A stretch of 64,000 bases of DNA, taken from an uncultured Paraprevotella sp. (GTDB lineage Bacteria > Bacteroidota > Bacteroidia > Bacteroidales > Bacteroidaceae). The stretch lies in NCBI GenBank assembly GCA_900546665.1, contig URDY01000004.1, positions 98,352 through 162,351 on the forward strand, read 5' to 3'. The translations under genes and the position numbers were made by a program. Shown here piece by piece: positions 8,701-17,985 of the stretch (the stretch's first letter is position 1; every line of letters starts with the position of its first letter). The notes beneath the pieces were generated by a model. The model was not told the origin of the DNA. It was given only the letters and a program-made list of their open reading frames with translations, and ran no database searches.

Positions 8701-9942
8701 CTATAAGCCGTCTGACAAGTAACCGTCTGACTTTTTATTGAAATCTGTCCCCGCAGGCATCTGATAAGACTGTAATCCGAACTGTGGAAGCCATACCAGC
8801 ACCTGTGCCATTATATCACTGACCTGATGCTCATAAGCTGTCCATTCTTTCTCATAAAGATAAAAGTAAAGTTCCAAAGGCAGTCCCTGCGGGGTAGGTT
8901 CCAATTGTCTGACCATCAGGCGTAGATTCTGATTAATCTGAGCAAGAGAACGCAAATACTTTTCCACCACATTTCGAAATACAGTCAGATTAACCAGTTG
9001 GGAGGAATCTACGTAAACGTCAATCCAACCTTTCTCTTCATACCGTTGCCTTTCTTCATCCGTACAAAGCCGCACAGACTGCATATCAATATAAATGGCT
9101 CGCTTGACCCTTCTTCCCCCACTCTGCTGCATCGCCCGCCAGTTTTGAAAAGACTGACTTACCAATGTATAGGGCGGAATAGTGGTAATCGTATTATCGA
9201 AGTTACGCACCTTAACCGTAGTCAGCGTCACTTCTTCCACTATACCATTAGCCCCACTGCTATTCATCGTGATCCAGTCGCCCTTACGCAACATATCATT
9301 TGCAGAAAGCTGTACCCCTGAAACCATTCCAAGTATGGGATCCTTGAATATCAACATCAGCACCGTTGCCAATGCACCTAATCCGGCAATCAACGCCAAA
9401 GGAGACCGGTCAATTAGAATACCAATAATAATAATCGTGCCAATAAAAAGTATGGCGATTTTTACCAATTGGAACAGGCCTGTCAGATAACTTCGCTGTG
9501 AGGCATGTTGCTCTGCCACTTTACGTACTCCATTCAGGAAGCCAAATCCCCAACGGATAACCATTATAACCAGGTAAACCTTAATGATACGTTCAACAAA
9601 ATTTGCGGCTACACGTTCTGTTTCAGGAATAACATGTCCGTGTGCATAAATAAACGAAAACGCTATCAATATAATAACCGGTGGAATCAACCTGCACGAG
9701 CTGTGCAATACCGTATCATTCAAGAGATAATCATCCCAAAGTGCATGAGTTTTCGAAACGAGCCGCTTCACCAACGGACGGACAAAGCTATATGTCACCC
9801 AATAGACAAACCAAGAAAAAAGCAGCGACAGGAAAAGCAGAAACAGCCGATGTCCGGATCCTGCCACAAGAGAATCCGCTTCTACCCCAAACACTGACAA
9901 TATACCGGCAATAAAATTATAAACCTGATTCATAAACTCCAT
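8701..9942 (-). CDS. Small-conductance mechanosensitive channel family protein (MscS)
   Basis: An inner-membrane protein with several hydrophobic segments in its first half, then the conserved MscS pore helix and beta domain (GLGALATVLMLIFKDPILG, then GDWITMNSSGANGIVEEV). It would release solutes on hypo-osmotic shock. The frame is open to 9990, but that extension reads through a terminator-like hairpin (9958-9987). I therefore take the Met at 9942 (MEFMNQVYNF); 9933 is the alternative. Length from 9942 is 413 residues. Confidence 0.85.
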   Translation of the reverse strand: MEFMNQVYNFIAGILSVFGVEADSLVAGSGHRLFLLFLSLLFSWFVYWVTYSFVRPLVKRLVSKTHALWDDYLLNDTVLHSSCRLIPPVIILIAFSFIYAHGHVIPETERVAANFVERIIKVYLVIMVIRWGFGFLNGVRKVAEQHASQRSYLTGLFQLVKIAILFIGTIIIIGILIDRSPLALIAGLGALATVLMLIFKDPILGMVSGVQLSANDMLRKGDWITMNSSGANGIVEEVTLTTVKVRNFDNTITTIPPYTLVSQSFQNWRAMQQSGGRRVKRAIYIDMQSVRLCTDEERQRYEEKGWIDVYVDSSQLVNLTVFRNVVEKYLRSLAQINQNLRLMVRQLEPTPQGLPLELYFYLYEKEWTAYEHQVSDIMAQVLVWLPQFGLQSYQMPAGTDFNKKSDGYLSDGL

Positions 9943-9957
9943 TCTTATTAAGAAAAA

Positions 9958-9987
9958 GCTATCTTTCGACTCACGCCGAAAGATAGC
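9958..9987 (-). terminator. Intrinsic-terminator-like hairpin in the mscS leader
   Basis: A perfect 11-bp stem (9958-9968 with 9977-9987) is followed on the minus strand by TTTTTCTTAATAAG. It lies 16 bases before the chosen mscS start and downstream of a -7 box at 10016-10023. It could end the galE transcript or act as an attenuator for mscS. Confidence 0.65.
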
Positions 9988-10015
9988 CACAACACAAACA
10001 CAAAATAAAACACGA

Positions 10016-10023
10016 CAAAACTA
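10016..10023 (-). promoter_or_regulatory. Possible -7 box (TAGTTTTG) for mscS
   Basis: An exact TAnnTTTG match on the minus strand between galE and mscS. If used, the leader would be about 70 bases and would contain the hairpin at 9958-9987. Confidence 0.4.
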
Positions 10024-10137
10024 CTATGCCACTCAGTCTGCTTGTAAAAGATACAGGCATAATCATTCTAAATATTCACATATGAAAATGATTCTGAACC
10101 GGGGCACAGAAAACGCATATAGCGATATACAATTTAA

Positions 10138-11172
10138 TTACATGATACCTCTTTCACGCAATGCGCACTGCCACTTCCAAGCAGAAGCCAAGACATCTTC
10201 AAGCGGCGTCTCAGCCTTCCATCCCAGAACTTTATTGGCTTTGTCTACATTGCCCCATACTTTTTCAATATCTCCGGCACGACGGTCAACAATCTTGTAA
10301 TTCAATTTCACGCCAGTTGCATTTTCGAAAGCATGAATCAACTCCAATACAGATGTACCCTTACCGGTTCCGATATTGAATACTTCAACAGGCTCCTGTG
10401 ACTCATTTTCCATGATACGAGTCATGGCACATACATGAGCCTTAGCCAAATCAACTACATATATATAGTCACGGATACATGAACCATCAGGTGTGTCATA
10501 GTCGTCACCGAAAACGCTCAACTGTTCACGAATACCCATAGCTGTCTGAGTCAGGTAAGGAATCAGATTCTGTGGTACGCCATTCGGCATTTCACCAATC
10601 AATGCCGTAGGATGTGCACCTATCGGATTAAAGTAACGCAAGATAATTGACTTGATCGGAGCTCCGCTCTTTATTGTATCCACAATAATTTCTTCATTAA
10701 TCTGCTTGGTATTACCGTAAGGACTTTCTGCCTTTTTAATCGGTGTTTCCTCAGTAGCCGGCAATACATCAGGTTGTCCATAAACCGTACATGAAGATGA
10801 GAAGATAATACCTTTAACGTTATATTTCGGCATCAAGCTCAACAGATTAATCAAAGAAACAATATTGTTATGATAGTATAACAAAGGCTTCTGTACGCTC
10901 TCACCTACAGCCTTACTTGCTGCAAAATGAATAATTCCGCTAATCTTAGGATATTTCTTAAATACTTCTTCTGTTGCATCAAAATCGCGTAAATCGACCT
11001 TCTCAAATGCCGGGCGGATACCAGTAATCTGCTCTATACCATCAAGAACATCTTCCTGAGAATTAGAAAGATTATCGACAATAACTACTTCATAGCCTGC
11101 CTGCTGAAGTTCTACGGTAGTATGTGATCCAATAAATCCGGTTCCACCGGTCACTAAAATTGTTTCTTTCAT
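10138..11172 (-). CDS. galE: UDP-glucose 4-epimerase
   Basis: An extended short-chain dehydrogenase that interconverts UDP-glucose and UDP-galactose using bound NAD. The Rossmann motif GGTGFIGS is at residues 9-16. The catalytic Tyr152-x3-Lys156 is in PYGNTK, with the conserved SSSCTVYG before it. The C-terminal sugar-binding blocks (RYFNPIGAHP, IRDYIYVVDLAKAH) are intact. The open frame has five extra codons upstream; the Met at 11172 (MKETILVTGG) gives the standard N terminus and 344 residues. A TATATTTG box lies 33 bases upstream. Confidence 0.95.
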   Translation of the reverse strand: MKETILVTGGTGFIGSHTTVELQQAGYEVVIVDNLSNSQEDVLDGIEQITGIRPAFEKVDLRDFDATEEVFKKYPKISGIIHFAASKAVGESVQKPLLYYHNNIVSLINLLSLMPKYNVKGIIFSSSCTVYGQPDVLPATEETPIKKAESPYGNTKQINEEIIVDTIKSGAPIKSIILRYFNPIGAHPTALIGEMPNGVPQNLIPYLTQTAMGIREQLSVFGDDYDTPDGSCIRDYIYVVDLAKAHVCAMTRIMENESQEPVEVFNIGTGKGTSVLELIHAFENATGVKLNYKIVDRRAGDIEKVWGNVDKANKVLGWKAETPLEDVLASAWKWQCALRERGIM

Positions 11173-11204
11173 ATTAGTTAGTTTCAAAATTCACTTATAT
11201 GTAG

Positions 11205-11212
11205 CAAATATA
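11205..11212 (-). promoter_or_regulatory. -7 box (TATATTTG) of galE
   Basis: An exact TAnnTTTG match on the minus strand, about 33 bases before the galE ATG and just downstream of the rnf terminator. Confidence 0.55.
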
Positions 11213-11253
11213 ATAAAATTTAAGATAGGTTGTATCAGAAAATCAAACAAAAA

Positions 11254-11293
11254 AGCAGAAACAACCCGTTTTTTTTTCCAGGCTATTTCTGCT
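11254..11293 (-). terminator. Intrinsic terminator of the rnf operon
   Basis: The arms 11254-11266 and 11281-11293 pair with two wobble or mismatch positions. On the minus strand they are followed by TTTTTTG. The hairpin starts 22 bases after the rnfA stop. Confidence 0.75.
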
Positions 11294-11314
11294 CTATATG
11301 TTATCTGAATATTA

Positions 11315-11926
11315 TCAGATTCCCAGGAAAGCTTTCAGTCCGTTGTCAACGCCACTGAAACCCATAAAGGCCATAGCCAGTAATCCTGCAGTAATCAATG
11401 CAATACTCATTCCTTGTACTCCTTTGGGAACAGGTATCATGCTCAATTGTTCACGTATACCGGCGAATACGACAAGGGCAAGACCAAATCCTAATGCAGT
11501 ACTTAATGCATACCATACACCCATAATCAGATTAAAATCTTTCTGGATAACCAAGATGGCCACACCAAGAACGGCACAGTTAGTCGTAATCAAAGGAAGA
11601 AAGACGCCCAATGCCTGATAAAGCGAAGGAGAAACTTTCTTCAGAATTATTTCAACCATCTGCACCAGAGCTGCTATAACCAGGATAAAAGCAATGGTCT
11701 GCAAATAACCCAAGCCATTGGGATCAAGTACATAATATTGTAACAGATAAGTTACCAAAGTGGCCAGAACCAAGACAAAAGCCACGGCTGCCGACATACC
11801 CAATGCAGTATTGATTTTCTTGGATACACCCAAGAAAGGACAGATTCCCAAAATCTGAGACAATACTACATTGTTAATGAATATAGCAGTAATAAATACA
11901 ATTAAATATTGATATATAGTCTCCAT
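11315..11926 (-). CDS. rnfA: Rnf electron transport complex subunit A
   Basis: A polytopic inner-membrane subunit of the ferredoxin:NAD+ oxidoreductase (Rnf), which couples electron transfer to Na+ or H+ export. The N-terminal block NNVVLSQILGICPFLGVSKK and the central TTNCAVLGVAI are hallmarks shared with NqrE/RsxA. The Met at 11926 (METIYQYL) matches family starts; the frame opens three codons earlier. It is last in the operon, 16 bases after rnfE, and is followed by a terminator. Confidence 0.95.
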   Translation of the reverse strand: METIYQYLIVFITAIFINNVVLSQILGICPFLGVSKKINTALGMSAAVAFVLVLATLVTYLLQYYVLDPNGLGYLQTIAFILVIAALVQMVEIILKKVSPSLYQALGVFLPLITTNCAVLGVAILVIQKDFNLIMGVWYALSTALGFGLALVVFAGIREQLSMIPVPKGVQGMSIALITAGLLAMAFMGFSGVDNGLKAFLGI

Positions 11927-11942
11927 AGTGATCACTTTTTAT

Positions 11943-12527
11943 TTATGCCTTTCTTATTTTATTCACAATCGCAATCAAATATCCCAAAACAATGAATGCA
12001 CCAGGAGCCAAAACGAACATCAGCATACCATAATCTTCCGGCCAGATAGCCCATCCGAAAATCTTGCCCGTTCCAAGCAACTCACGCACTGCGCCCAAAA
12101 GAGTCAGCGCCAGGGTAAAACCGATACCCATTCCCAATCCATCAAAAAATGACGGAATCACACCATGCTTGCTGGCAAAAGCCTCAGCACGTCCAAGAAT
12201 GATACAGTTGACCACAATTAACGGAATAAACAAACCCAGCGAAGCATATATGCCTGGCACATAAGCTTGCATACACATTTGCAAGGCGGTCACAAAAGAC
12301 GCTATGACCACAATAAACGCCGGTATACGCACCATGTCAGGAATAAGATTCTTAATAAGAGATATAACCATGTTGGAACAGATCAGCACAAACGTAGTTG
12401 CCAATCCCATTGACATACCGTTCAAAGCCGAAGAAGTTGTTCCCAATGTCGGACACATACCCAAAAGGAGCACGAACGTCGGATTCTCCTTGATGATTCC
12501 ATTCATCAATACTTTAAAATTATTCAT
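11943..12527 (-). CDS. rnfE: Rnf electron transport complex subunit E
   Basis: A 194-residue polytopic membrane protein paralogous to RnfA. It shares inverted-topology helices and the conserved NPTFVLLLGMCPTLG near the N terminus and NCIILGRAEAFASKHG in the middle. With RnfA it forms the membrane core that holds an iron-sulfur site (family knowledge). It lies 23 bases after rnfG. Confidence 0.95.
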   Translation of the reverse strand: MNNFKVLMNGIIKENPTFVLLLGMCPTLGTTSSALNGMSMGLATTFVLICSNMVISLIKNLIPDMVRIPAFIVVIASFVTALQMCMQAYVPGIYASLGLFIPLIVVNCIILGRAEAFASKHGVIPSFFDGLGMGIGFTLALTLLGAVRELLGTGKIFGWAIWPEDYGMLMFVLAPGAFIVLGYLIAIVNKIRKA

Positions 12528-12550
12528 AGTCTTAAACTCCTTTCTGCTTA

Positions 12551-13168
12551 TTATTGATTATTTGTTTCACTTTCTTCTGCATCCCAGTTCGTAGCAGTAG
12601 CTCCGCTATTGGCATCAGTAGACTGGCCTTTATAGGCTTTATAGGCATGGTTAACTGCGTTAAGGAATGCGCGACTGGTAATGGTAGAAGCTGTAATGGC
12701 ATCGATTTCACCACCATCCTTGGACACTGAAAGCTCCTTCTCACCTGGGTTCTTACCAATAATATCACCTTTCTGACCTTTTTGGAACCAAGTATCAGCC
12801 TTTACACCAAGTCCCGGAGTTTCCACTGTAGACAGTACGGTGTAACCCAATATATTACCAGCCTCGTCAAAACCGACCAGAATCTCAAGTGGTCCTCCGA
12901 AACCGTTCTCAACAGCTTTCACGGCCGTACCCTTATCAGTCTGGTAGATCACAAAACCGTCTGTCTCGACAGGCTGTTCTACATTCAGTTCACCTGTCTC
13001 ACTACCCAAGATCACTTTTTTAATACCATCCTGAAGATTCTTTTCATTTATCGCAGCGATAGGTTCTTGCGTCACTTTGTTGATATAGGCCAACAAACCT
13101 CCGGCAATCACAGAGATGACCGTCAATACGACCACCATATTAACCAGTGAAGATTCTAACTTTTTCAT
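12551..13168 (-). CDS. rnfG: Rnf electron transport complex subunit G (covalent FMN protein)
   Basis: A membrane-anchored periplasmic flavoprotein of the Rnf complex: one N-terminal helix (residues 9-29), then an FMN-binding domain. The FMN attachment region DAITASTITS (156-165) aligns with the family's S/T-G-A-T motif, with Thr162 as the likely attachment site. The usual Gly-Ala is Ala-Ser here. The start codon overlaps the rnfD stop by four bases, indicating coupled translation. Length is 205 residues. Confidence 0.92.
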   Translation of the reverse strand: MKKLESSLVNMVVVLTVISVIAGGLLAYINKVTQEPIAAINEKNLQDGIKKVILGSETGELNVEQPVETDGFVIYQTDKGTAVKAVENGFGGPLEILVGFDEAGNILGYTVLSTVETPGLGVKADTWFQKGQKGDIIGKNPGEKELSVSKDGGEIDAITASTITSRAFLNAVNHAYKAYKGQSTDANSGATATNWDAEESETNNQ

Positions 13169-14154
13169 TTCTTGATTACCTCCCCGAATCGTTTTGGTTT
13201 ACAATAGGTATTAATTAACGGAGTAAAAGCATTCATAATCAATATGGCAAATGACATTCCTTCCGGATAGGCTCCAAACGTACGTATTACAACCGTAAGG
13301 AATCCTATTGCCACTCCATATACGATTTGACCCTTGGCTGTCATAGGTGATGTCACATAATCTGTAGCCATGAAACAGGCACCCAACATCAGTCCACCCG
13401 TCATCAGAACCACAAAAGGCGAAGCATATACAGGATTATACAAATGCAACAGTCCTGACAATACGAATACAGTCACCAGAATAGAAACCGGAATATGCCA
13501 TGTTATGATTCTGCGTACAAGCATATATATCAGTCCGATCAGCAAAGCCAATGCACTGACCTCACCCAGACATCCACCTGTCTGACCAATCAACAGACTG
13601 AGAGAATCGGGCAATTGTTCAAGTACCGAAGAATCGCCGGCCTTGATAGCACCTTTCATAATGGACAAAGGAGTAGCTGCTGTTTCAGCATCAAGATAGG
13701 CGGTAAGATTTCCCGGCACAGGCCATGTGGTCATTTGTACGGGGAAAGACACCAACAGGAATACACGACCGACCAATGCCGGATTGAACGGATTACAGCC
13801 CAAACCTCCAAAAGTCATCTTGCCTATACCGATAGCGACCAATGCACCTATCAGAATAATCCATATTGGCAAGTTGGAAGGCAAATTAAAACCAAGAAGA
13901 AGACCTGTCAGGATAGCCGAACCATCAGTAATGGTCAGATTGTCCCGTTTAAGGATATACGCGTTAATGGCCCATTCAAAGAAAACGCAGGCCAGGACAG
14001 AAGTAGCCAACACAATGACCGCTCCCAAACCGAAAAAAATCAGTGAAGTAAGCAAGGCCGGTATCAGAGCAATGCAAACCCCATACATATTTCTTTGTAC
14101 ACTGTCCGTGCTATGCACATGAGGAGACAGTGACACGATTAATTTTTTTGCCAT
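13165..14154 (-). CDS. rnfD: Rnf electron transport complex subunit D
   Basis: A polytopic membrane flavoprotein homologous to NqrB that carries a covalent FMN in the family. Multiple hydrophobic helices are evident. The conserved FGGLGCNPFNPALVGRVF block and the ATDYVTSPMTAKGQ block are present. It lies between rnfC (11-base gap) and rnfG (ATGA overlap). Length is 329 residues. Confidence 0.94.
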   Translation of the reverse strand: MAKKLIVSLSPHVHSTDSVQRNMYGVCIALIPALLTSLIFFGLGAVIVLATSVLACVFFEWAINAYILKRDNLTITDGSAILTGLLLGFNLPSNLPIWIILIGALVAIGIGKMTFGGLGCNPFNPALVGRVFLLVSFPVQMTTWPVPGNLTAYLDAETAATPLSIMKGAIKAGDSSVLEQLPDSLSLLIGQTGGCLGEVSALALLIGLIYMLVRRIITWHIPVSILVTVFVLSGLLHLYNPVYASPFVVLMTGGLMLGACFMATDYVTSPMTAKGQIVYGVAIGFLTVVIRTFGAYPEGMSFAILIMNAFTPLINTYCKPKRFGEVIKK

Positions 14155-14165
14155 AATAGATTGCT

Positions 14166-15512
14166 TTATTTTTTAATGTTACGTGCACGGATAAGTGCCA
14201 TTACTGTCGTCTTGCCCAAGCGGATATTATCCAACATCGGACGGTTGGACGGACAAGTAAACTGACACGATCCACATTCAATACATGAGGTGATGTCATT
14301 TTCCTCAACCAATTCCCAATTGCGCATAGCAGAAGCAGTAGCCAGTAAATAAGGCTCCAGTCCCATCGGACAGGCACTCACGCACTTGGCACAACGTATA
14401 CACGGCTGTATGGCACGGCGACGTGATTCTTTTTCCGGCATAACCAACAGACCTGACGATCCTTTGCATACCGGCAAGTCCAGATTCATCAATGCCTTAC
14501 CCATCATCGGGCCACCGCCTATTACCTTACCTGTATCCTCAGGCAATCCGCCACACTCTTCAATAAGCTGTTTCATAGGGGTTCCGATACGTGCCAGGAA
14601 ATTGGCAGGTTGTTTCAAGCTCTTGCCTGTTACCGTAATCACACGCTCAAACAACGGTTTGTTTTTCATAACCGCTTCATATATGGCGTATGTCGTACCC
14701 ACGTTTTGCACCACAGCGCCTACATTAATAGGCAATGCCGGCGGTGCAGGCACCTCACGTCCCGTTATTGCAGCAATCAATTGTTTTTCACCTCCTTGTG
14801 GATATTTTACCTGCAAGGGTACAACCTCAATAAAGGGATATGCTTTCGCCTTTTCTGTCATAAGTCGAATGGCATCCGGCTTATTATTTTCTATTCCGAT
14901 ATACCCTTTATGTACATCAACCGCCTTCATTATCAATGAGGTTCCAACCAATATCTCGTCTGCCTTCTCAAGCATAAGCCGATGGTCTGCAGTCAGATAA
15001 GGTTCGCACTCTACTGCATTGATAATCACACACTCAGCCTTCTGACCCTTTGGAGGAGTCAATTTGACATGACAGGGAAACGTTGCGCCACCCATACCGA
15101 CAATACCGGCAGCCTTGATTTTTTCCACAATCAGTTCCGGTGTCAGATCCGGACGATCCGTCAATCTGACCAAATCCGCAGAGCGATCTATAGTATCTTC
15201 CCATTCGTCACCTTCCACGTCCACAAAAATAGCCGGACGACGATAACCACTGGCATCTACTATCGCATCAATCTTGTTCACCTTGCCAGACACGGATGAA
15301 TATATCGGAGCCGAAACAAAACCATCGGCTTCTGCCAAAAGCGTACCCACTTTTACAGCATCTCCCTTCTGAACAACAGGCTTTGCAGGTGCACCTATAT
15401 GCTGATAAAGGGAAAATACAGCCTGTTGAGGAATACCGGCAGGACGGATAGGACTTTCGGCTGACAGTTTGTTTTCAGATGGATGAACTCCACCAATCTT
15501 AAACGTTTTCAC
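14166..15512 (-). CDS. rnfC: Rnf electron transport complex subunit C
   Basis: A cytosolic NADH-binding subunit: an NqrA-like N-terminal barrel-sandwich region, a NAD/FMN-binding domain (GMGGATFPCHVKL near 130-145), an SLBB domain, then two 4Fe-4S motifs. The cluster motifs are CIRCAKCVSACP (from residue 371) and CIECGSCQFTCP (from residue 410). Length (448) is typical of the form without the long alanine-rich tail seen in Enterobacteria. Confidence 0.95.
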   Translation of the reverse strand: MKTFKIGGVHPSENKLSAESPIRPAGIPQQAVFSLYQHIGAPAKPVVQKGDAVKVGTLLAEADGFVSAPIYSSVSGKVNKIDAIVDASGYRRPAIFVDVEGDEWEDTIDRSADLVRLTDRPDLTPELIVEKIKAAGIVGMGGATFPCHVKLTPPKGQKAECVIINAVECEPYLTADHRLMLEKADEILVGTSLIMKAVDVHKGYIGIENNKPDAIRLMTEKAKAYPFIEVVPLQVKYPQGGEKQLIAAITGREVPAPPALPINVGAVVQNVGTTYAIYEAVMKNKPLFERVITVTGKSLKQPANFLARIGTPMKQLIEECGGLPEDTGKVIGGGPMMGKALMNLDLPVCKGSSGLLVMPEKESRRRAIQPCIRCAKCVSACPMGLEPYLLATASAMRNWELVEENDITSCIECGSCQFTCPSNRPMLDNIRLGKTTVMALIRARNIKK

Positions 15513-15543
15513 AATATTTGATTTTTATTATAATGATTCAAAA

Positions 15544-16473
15544 TTAATTCTGCGCAGATTCCACCGTTTTAGCCGACGGTGCAGAAGCCTGTTCCTTAAC
15601 ATTAGTTTCTGCTGAGCCCGGTTGAACTGTTTCAGTCTTTGGCTTACGGGGAGGGAAATTGATAGCATGAATAGCTCCCTTCGGACAAGCTTCCTCACAT
15701 TTGCGGCAAAGCTTGCACTTTTCAGGATCAATATAGGCCAAATTATTATTCAGCGTAATAGCCTCAAACGGACAAACCTTCACACATTTGCCACAACCAA
15801 TACAAGAAGCCTTGCATGTCTTGTTGGCAACGGCTCCCTTATCACGGTTGACACACATGACTACCATTCGTCTGTTCTTCGGTCCTCTCGGGCGCAATTC
15901 AATAACCTTACGCGGACAAGTCTTAGCACAAGCGCCACAAGCCGTACACAAATCTTCATCCACTTCCGGCATACCGGTTACAGGATTAATCTTCAGTGCA
16001 CCAAACTGGCAGGCTGCCACACAATCGCCTCCACCCAAACAACCAAAGGCACAAGCAGTCTCACCTGTTCCGGCCAACAGCTGTACACGGCAACTACGCA
16101 CTCCGTTGTATTCCACTACCCGCGGACGATTCTCGCAAGTACCATTACAACGAACTACAGCAACCTTAGGAGCCGATTCCGTCACACTCATCCCCAGGAT
16201 TCCGGCCACCTTTTCCATAACAGGCTGGCCTCCTACAGGACATAACTTACCTTCCAGCGACCCTTCTTTTGCAGCTTTCACACAAGCAGCCGCAAAACCC
16301 GAGCAACCGGGATAACCACATCCGCCACAGTTGGCCTGAGGTAACACCTCTGCAACTTGTGCTATACGCGGATCTTCTTCAACAGCAAACTTCTTGGAAG
16401 CGACATACAATACGATGGCGGAAATCAATCCCACCAATCCCAAGATGATCACTGCAATTACAATTACATACAT
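15544..16473 (-). CDS. rnfB: Rnf electron transport complex subunit B (polyferredoxin)
   Basis: A membrane-anchored multi-cluster ferredoxin that receives electrons from reduced ferredoxin. One N-terminal helix is followed by a CGGCGYPGCSGFAAAC cluster motif (near residues 49-64). Then come a Cys-rich middle block and three ferredoxin motifs (CTACGACAKTCP, CIGCGKCVKVCP, CKLCRKCEEACP). A polar tail of about 45 residues follows, probably disordered. It starts 4 bases after the RseC-like stop. Confidence 0.95.
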   Translation of the reverse strand: MYVIVIAVIILGLVGLISAIVLYVASKKFAVEEDPRIAQVAEVLPQANCGGCGYPGCSGFAAACVKAAKEGSLEGKLCPVGGQPVMEKVAGILGMSVTESAPKVAVVRCNGTCENRPRVVEYNGVRSCRVQLLAGTGETACAFGCLGGGDCVAACQFGALKINPVTGMPEVDEDLCTACGACAKTCPRKVIELRPRGPKNRRMVVMCVNRDKGAVANKTCKASCIGCGKCVKVCPFEAITLNNNLAYIDPEKCKLCRKCEEACPKGAIHAINFPPRKPKTETVQPGSAETNVKEQASAPSAKTVESAQN

Positions 16474-16477
16474 ACCA

Positions 16478-16900
16478 TTATAAGTTTAAATGTTTGATTG
16501 AAAATAGAAATTTCCTCGACAGTTTGAATTTAAGCAAAAACAATACAAAATAATAAACCATCACGGACAACAAAGCCATAAGAGCTGAGAGCGGCTCGCT
16601 GTGAGTAAAATGAATCGACAGAAACAAAGCTGTAAGCAATACCAGCAATGGTATGACATAAGCCAACACAACAGCCCAAAAACTGCTGCGCCACGTACCG
16701 ACCAACATGACCTCTTCATTTATTTTATATTCTGCGGCATCGGGGGTCACCACATCTATCCACTTTTCCTTACTTTCTGAGGAACTGCATAATTTTTTGG
16801 CTTCACATGTAGCACATGCCGATGCTTGTAGTATGCGGACACGCACATGCTTACCCTCAATGCTTTTCACAGTACCTCGATGTGTTATAATTTGCGTCAT
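16478..16900 (-). CDS. RseC/MucC-family membrane protein
   Basis: A 140-residue protein of the SoxR-reducing system RseC family. A small N-terminal domain carries the conserved Cys set CATCEAKKLC (residues 29-38) plus two membrane helices at about 72-95 and 98-120. In Bacteroidetes it is regularly the first gene of the rnf operon, as here. Its role with Rnf is unproven; assembly or redox tuning has been suggested. A TACATTTG box lies 28 bases upstream. Confidence 0.88.
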   Translation of the reverse strand: MTQIITHRGTVKSIEGKHVRVRILQASACATCEAKKLCSSSESKEKWIDVVTPDAAEYKINEEVMLVGTWRSSFWAVVLAYVIPLLVLLTALFLSIHFTHSEPLSALMALLSVMVYYFVLFLLKFKLSRKFLFSIKHLNL

Positions 16901-16928
16901 TTTGCAAACTCAGTATTACAAATTGATG

Positions 16929-16936
16929 CAAATGTA
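16929..16936 (-). promoter_or_regulatory. -7 box (TACATTTG) of the rnf operon
   Basis: An exact TAnnTTTG match on the minus strand before the RseC-like gene. Between this box and the rpsP promoter (about 16937-17189) I see no gene and no clear structure. Confidence 0.55.
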
Positions 16937-17189
16937 GCATTTATTTACGTACACAGTATCTAATTATTTATATAAAATCTAATGATTTTGTTTTTTTAAC
17001 AGAAGCATAAAAACAGATATTAAATAGGTATAACGAACTCTTCAGACCTGTCTCATTTCTACTATTCGAATAACATTTTCCATACCACTCTTTACAAAGA
17101 CAAACCAGATCCGCTTTCTCCTATTTAATATAAGAGAAGACAGTATTCTACTTGCAGAAAAAAATTAAAAAGAAAAAGCGCTATTATCT

Positions 17190-17219
17190 TTGTCAATTCA
17201 AAGAAAAAGTGTAATTTTG
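17190..17219 (+). promoter_or_regulatory. Promoter of rpsP (TTG, 19-bp spacer, TAATTTTG)
   Basis: TTG at 17190-17192 and TAATTTTG at 17212-17219 are separated by 19 bases, the optimal Bacteroides spacing. A second TAnnTTTG match (17185-17192) overlaps the -33 element. The short leader can form a 5-bp stem around 17227-17245. Confidence 0.7.
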
Positions 17220-17271
17220 CGCCGCCGTTACGAGATGACGGCATATTTCAAACCTATAATTAATTAAATTT

Positions 17272-17817
17272 ATGGCAACAAAAATCAGATTGCAACGCAA
17301 CGGCCGTAAAGGTTATGCCTTCTACAGCATTGTTATTGCAGACGTAAGAGCGCCACGTGATGGTAAGTTTACAGAAAAAATTGGTACGTACAATCCGAAC
17401 ACCAATCCGGCCACTGTAGATTTGAAATTCGATCGTGCTCTTTATTGGGTAGAAACTGGTGCACAGCCTACCGACACTGTACGCAACATCCTTTCAAAGG
17501 AAGGTGTTTATTTGATGAAACATCTTCGCGGCGGTGTAAAGAAGGGTGCTTTTGATGAAGCAACTGCTCAGGCTAAATTCGAAGCTTGGAAGAGTGACAA
17601 ACAGAAAGGTATCGATGCTTTCGAAGCTAAAAAAGCTGCTGACAAGAAAGCCGCTACTGAAGCTCGCTTAGAAGCTGAGAAGAAAATCAATGAAGAGATC
17701 GCAAAAAAAGTAGCAGAAAAGAAAGCTGCTGAAGCTGCTGCAAAAGCAGAGGCTGAGGCTGCCGCAACTGCTGATGCTGCTGCAGAAGAGTCAACTGAAG
17801 CTCCTGCTGAGGCATAA
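17272..17817 (+). CDS. rpsP: 30S ribosomal protein S16 with long Ala/Glu/Lys tail
   Basis: Small-subunit ribosomal protein S16. Residues 1 to about 85 are the S16 domain ([32 protein letters not shown]). From about residue 95 to 181 runs a charged, alanine-rich helix likely to be a coiled coil, ending in [10 protein letters not shown]. Such tails are common in Bacteroidetes S16, whereas the E. coli protein is only about 82 residues. It has its own promoter and a strong terminator. Confidence 0.96.
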   Translation: MATKIRLQRNGRKGYAFYSIVIADVRAPRDGKFTEKIGTYNPNTNPATVDLKFDRALYWVETGAQPTDTVRNILSKEGVYLMKHLRGGVKKGAFDEATAQAKFEAWKSDKQKGIDAFEAKKAADKKAATEARLEAEKKINEEIAKKVAEKKAAEAAAKAEAEAAATADAAAEESTEAPAEA

Positions 17818-17856
17818 ACAAACACATTCTATAGCTTTTTTCAAACAAACAAACAC

Positions 17857-17882
17857 AAAAGTGTGCCTTTTGGCACACTTTT
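17857..17882. terminator. Terminator of rpsP, possibly bidirectional
   Basis: A perfect 11-bp stem (17857-17867 with 17872-17882) with a TTTT loop ends in T-rich sequence on the plus strand and A-rich flanks on the left. It could also stop the minus-strand sigma-factor operon, whose last gene ends at 17986. Confidence 0.85.
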
Positions 17883-17985
17883 CTGCTTTTACCCCCCTCT
17901 TCTCCTGACCAAGGAAGGCAAGCAGGTTCCTGAAACAAATACAGATTGCCGATGAATGCAATCAGACAGCATGAAATGGCGATCC

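Noticed and set aside
9943-9990. Upstream extension of the mscS open frame
   Set aside because: It consists of a perfect terminator-like hairpin, so the real start is downstream.
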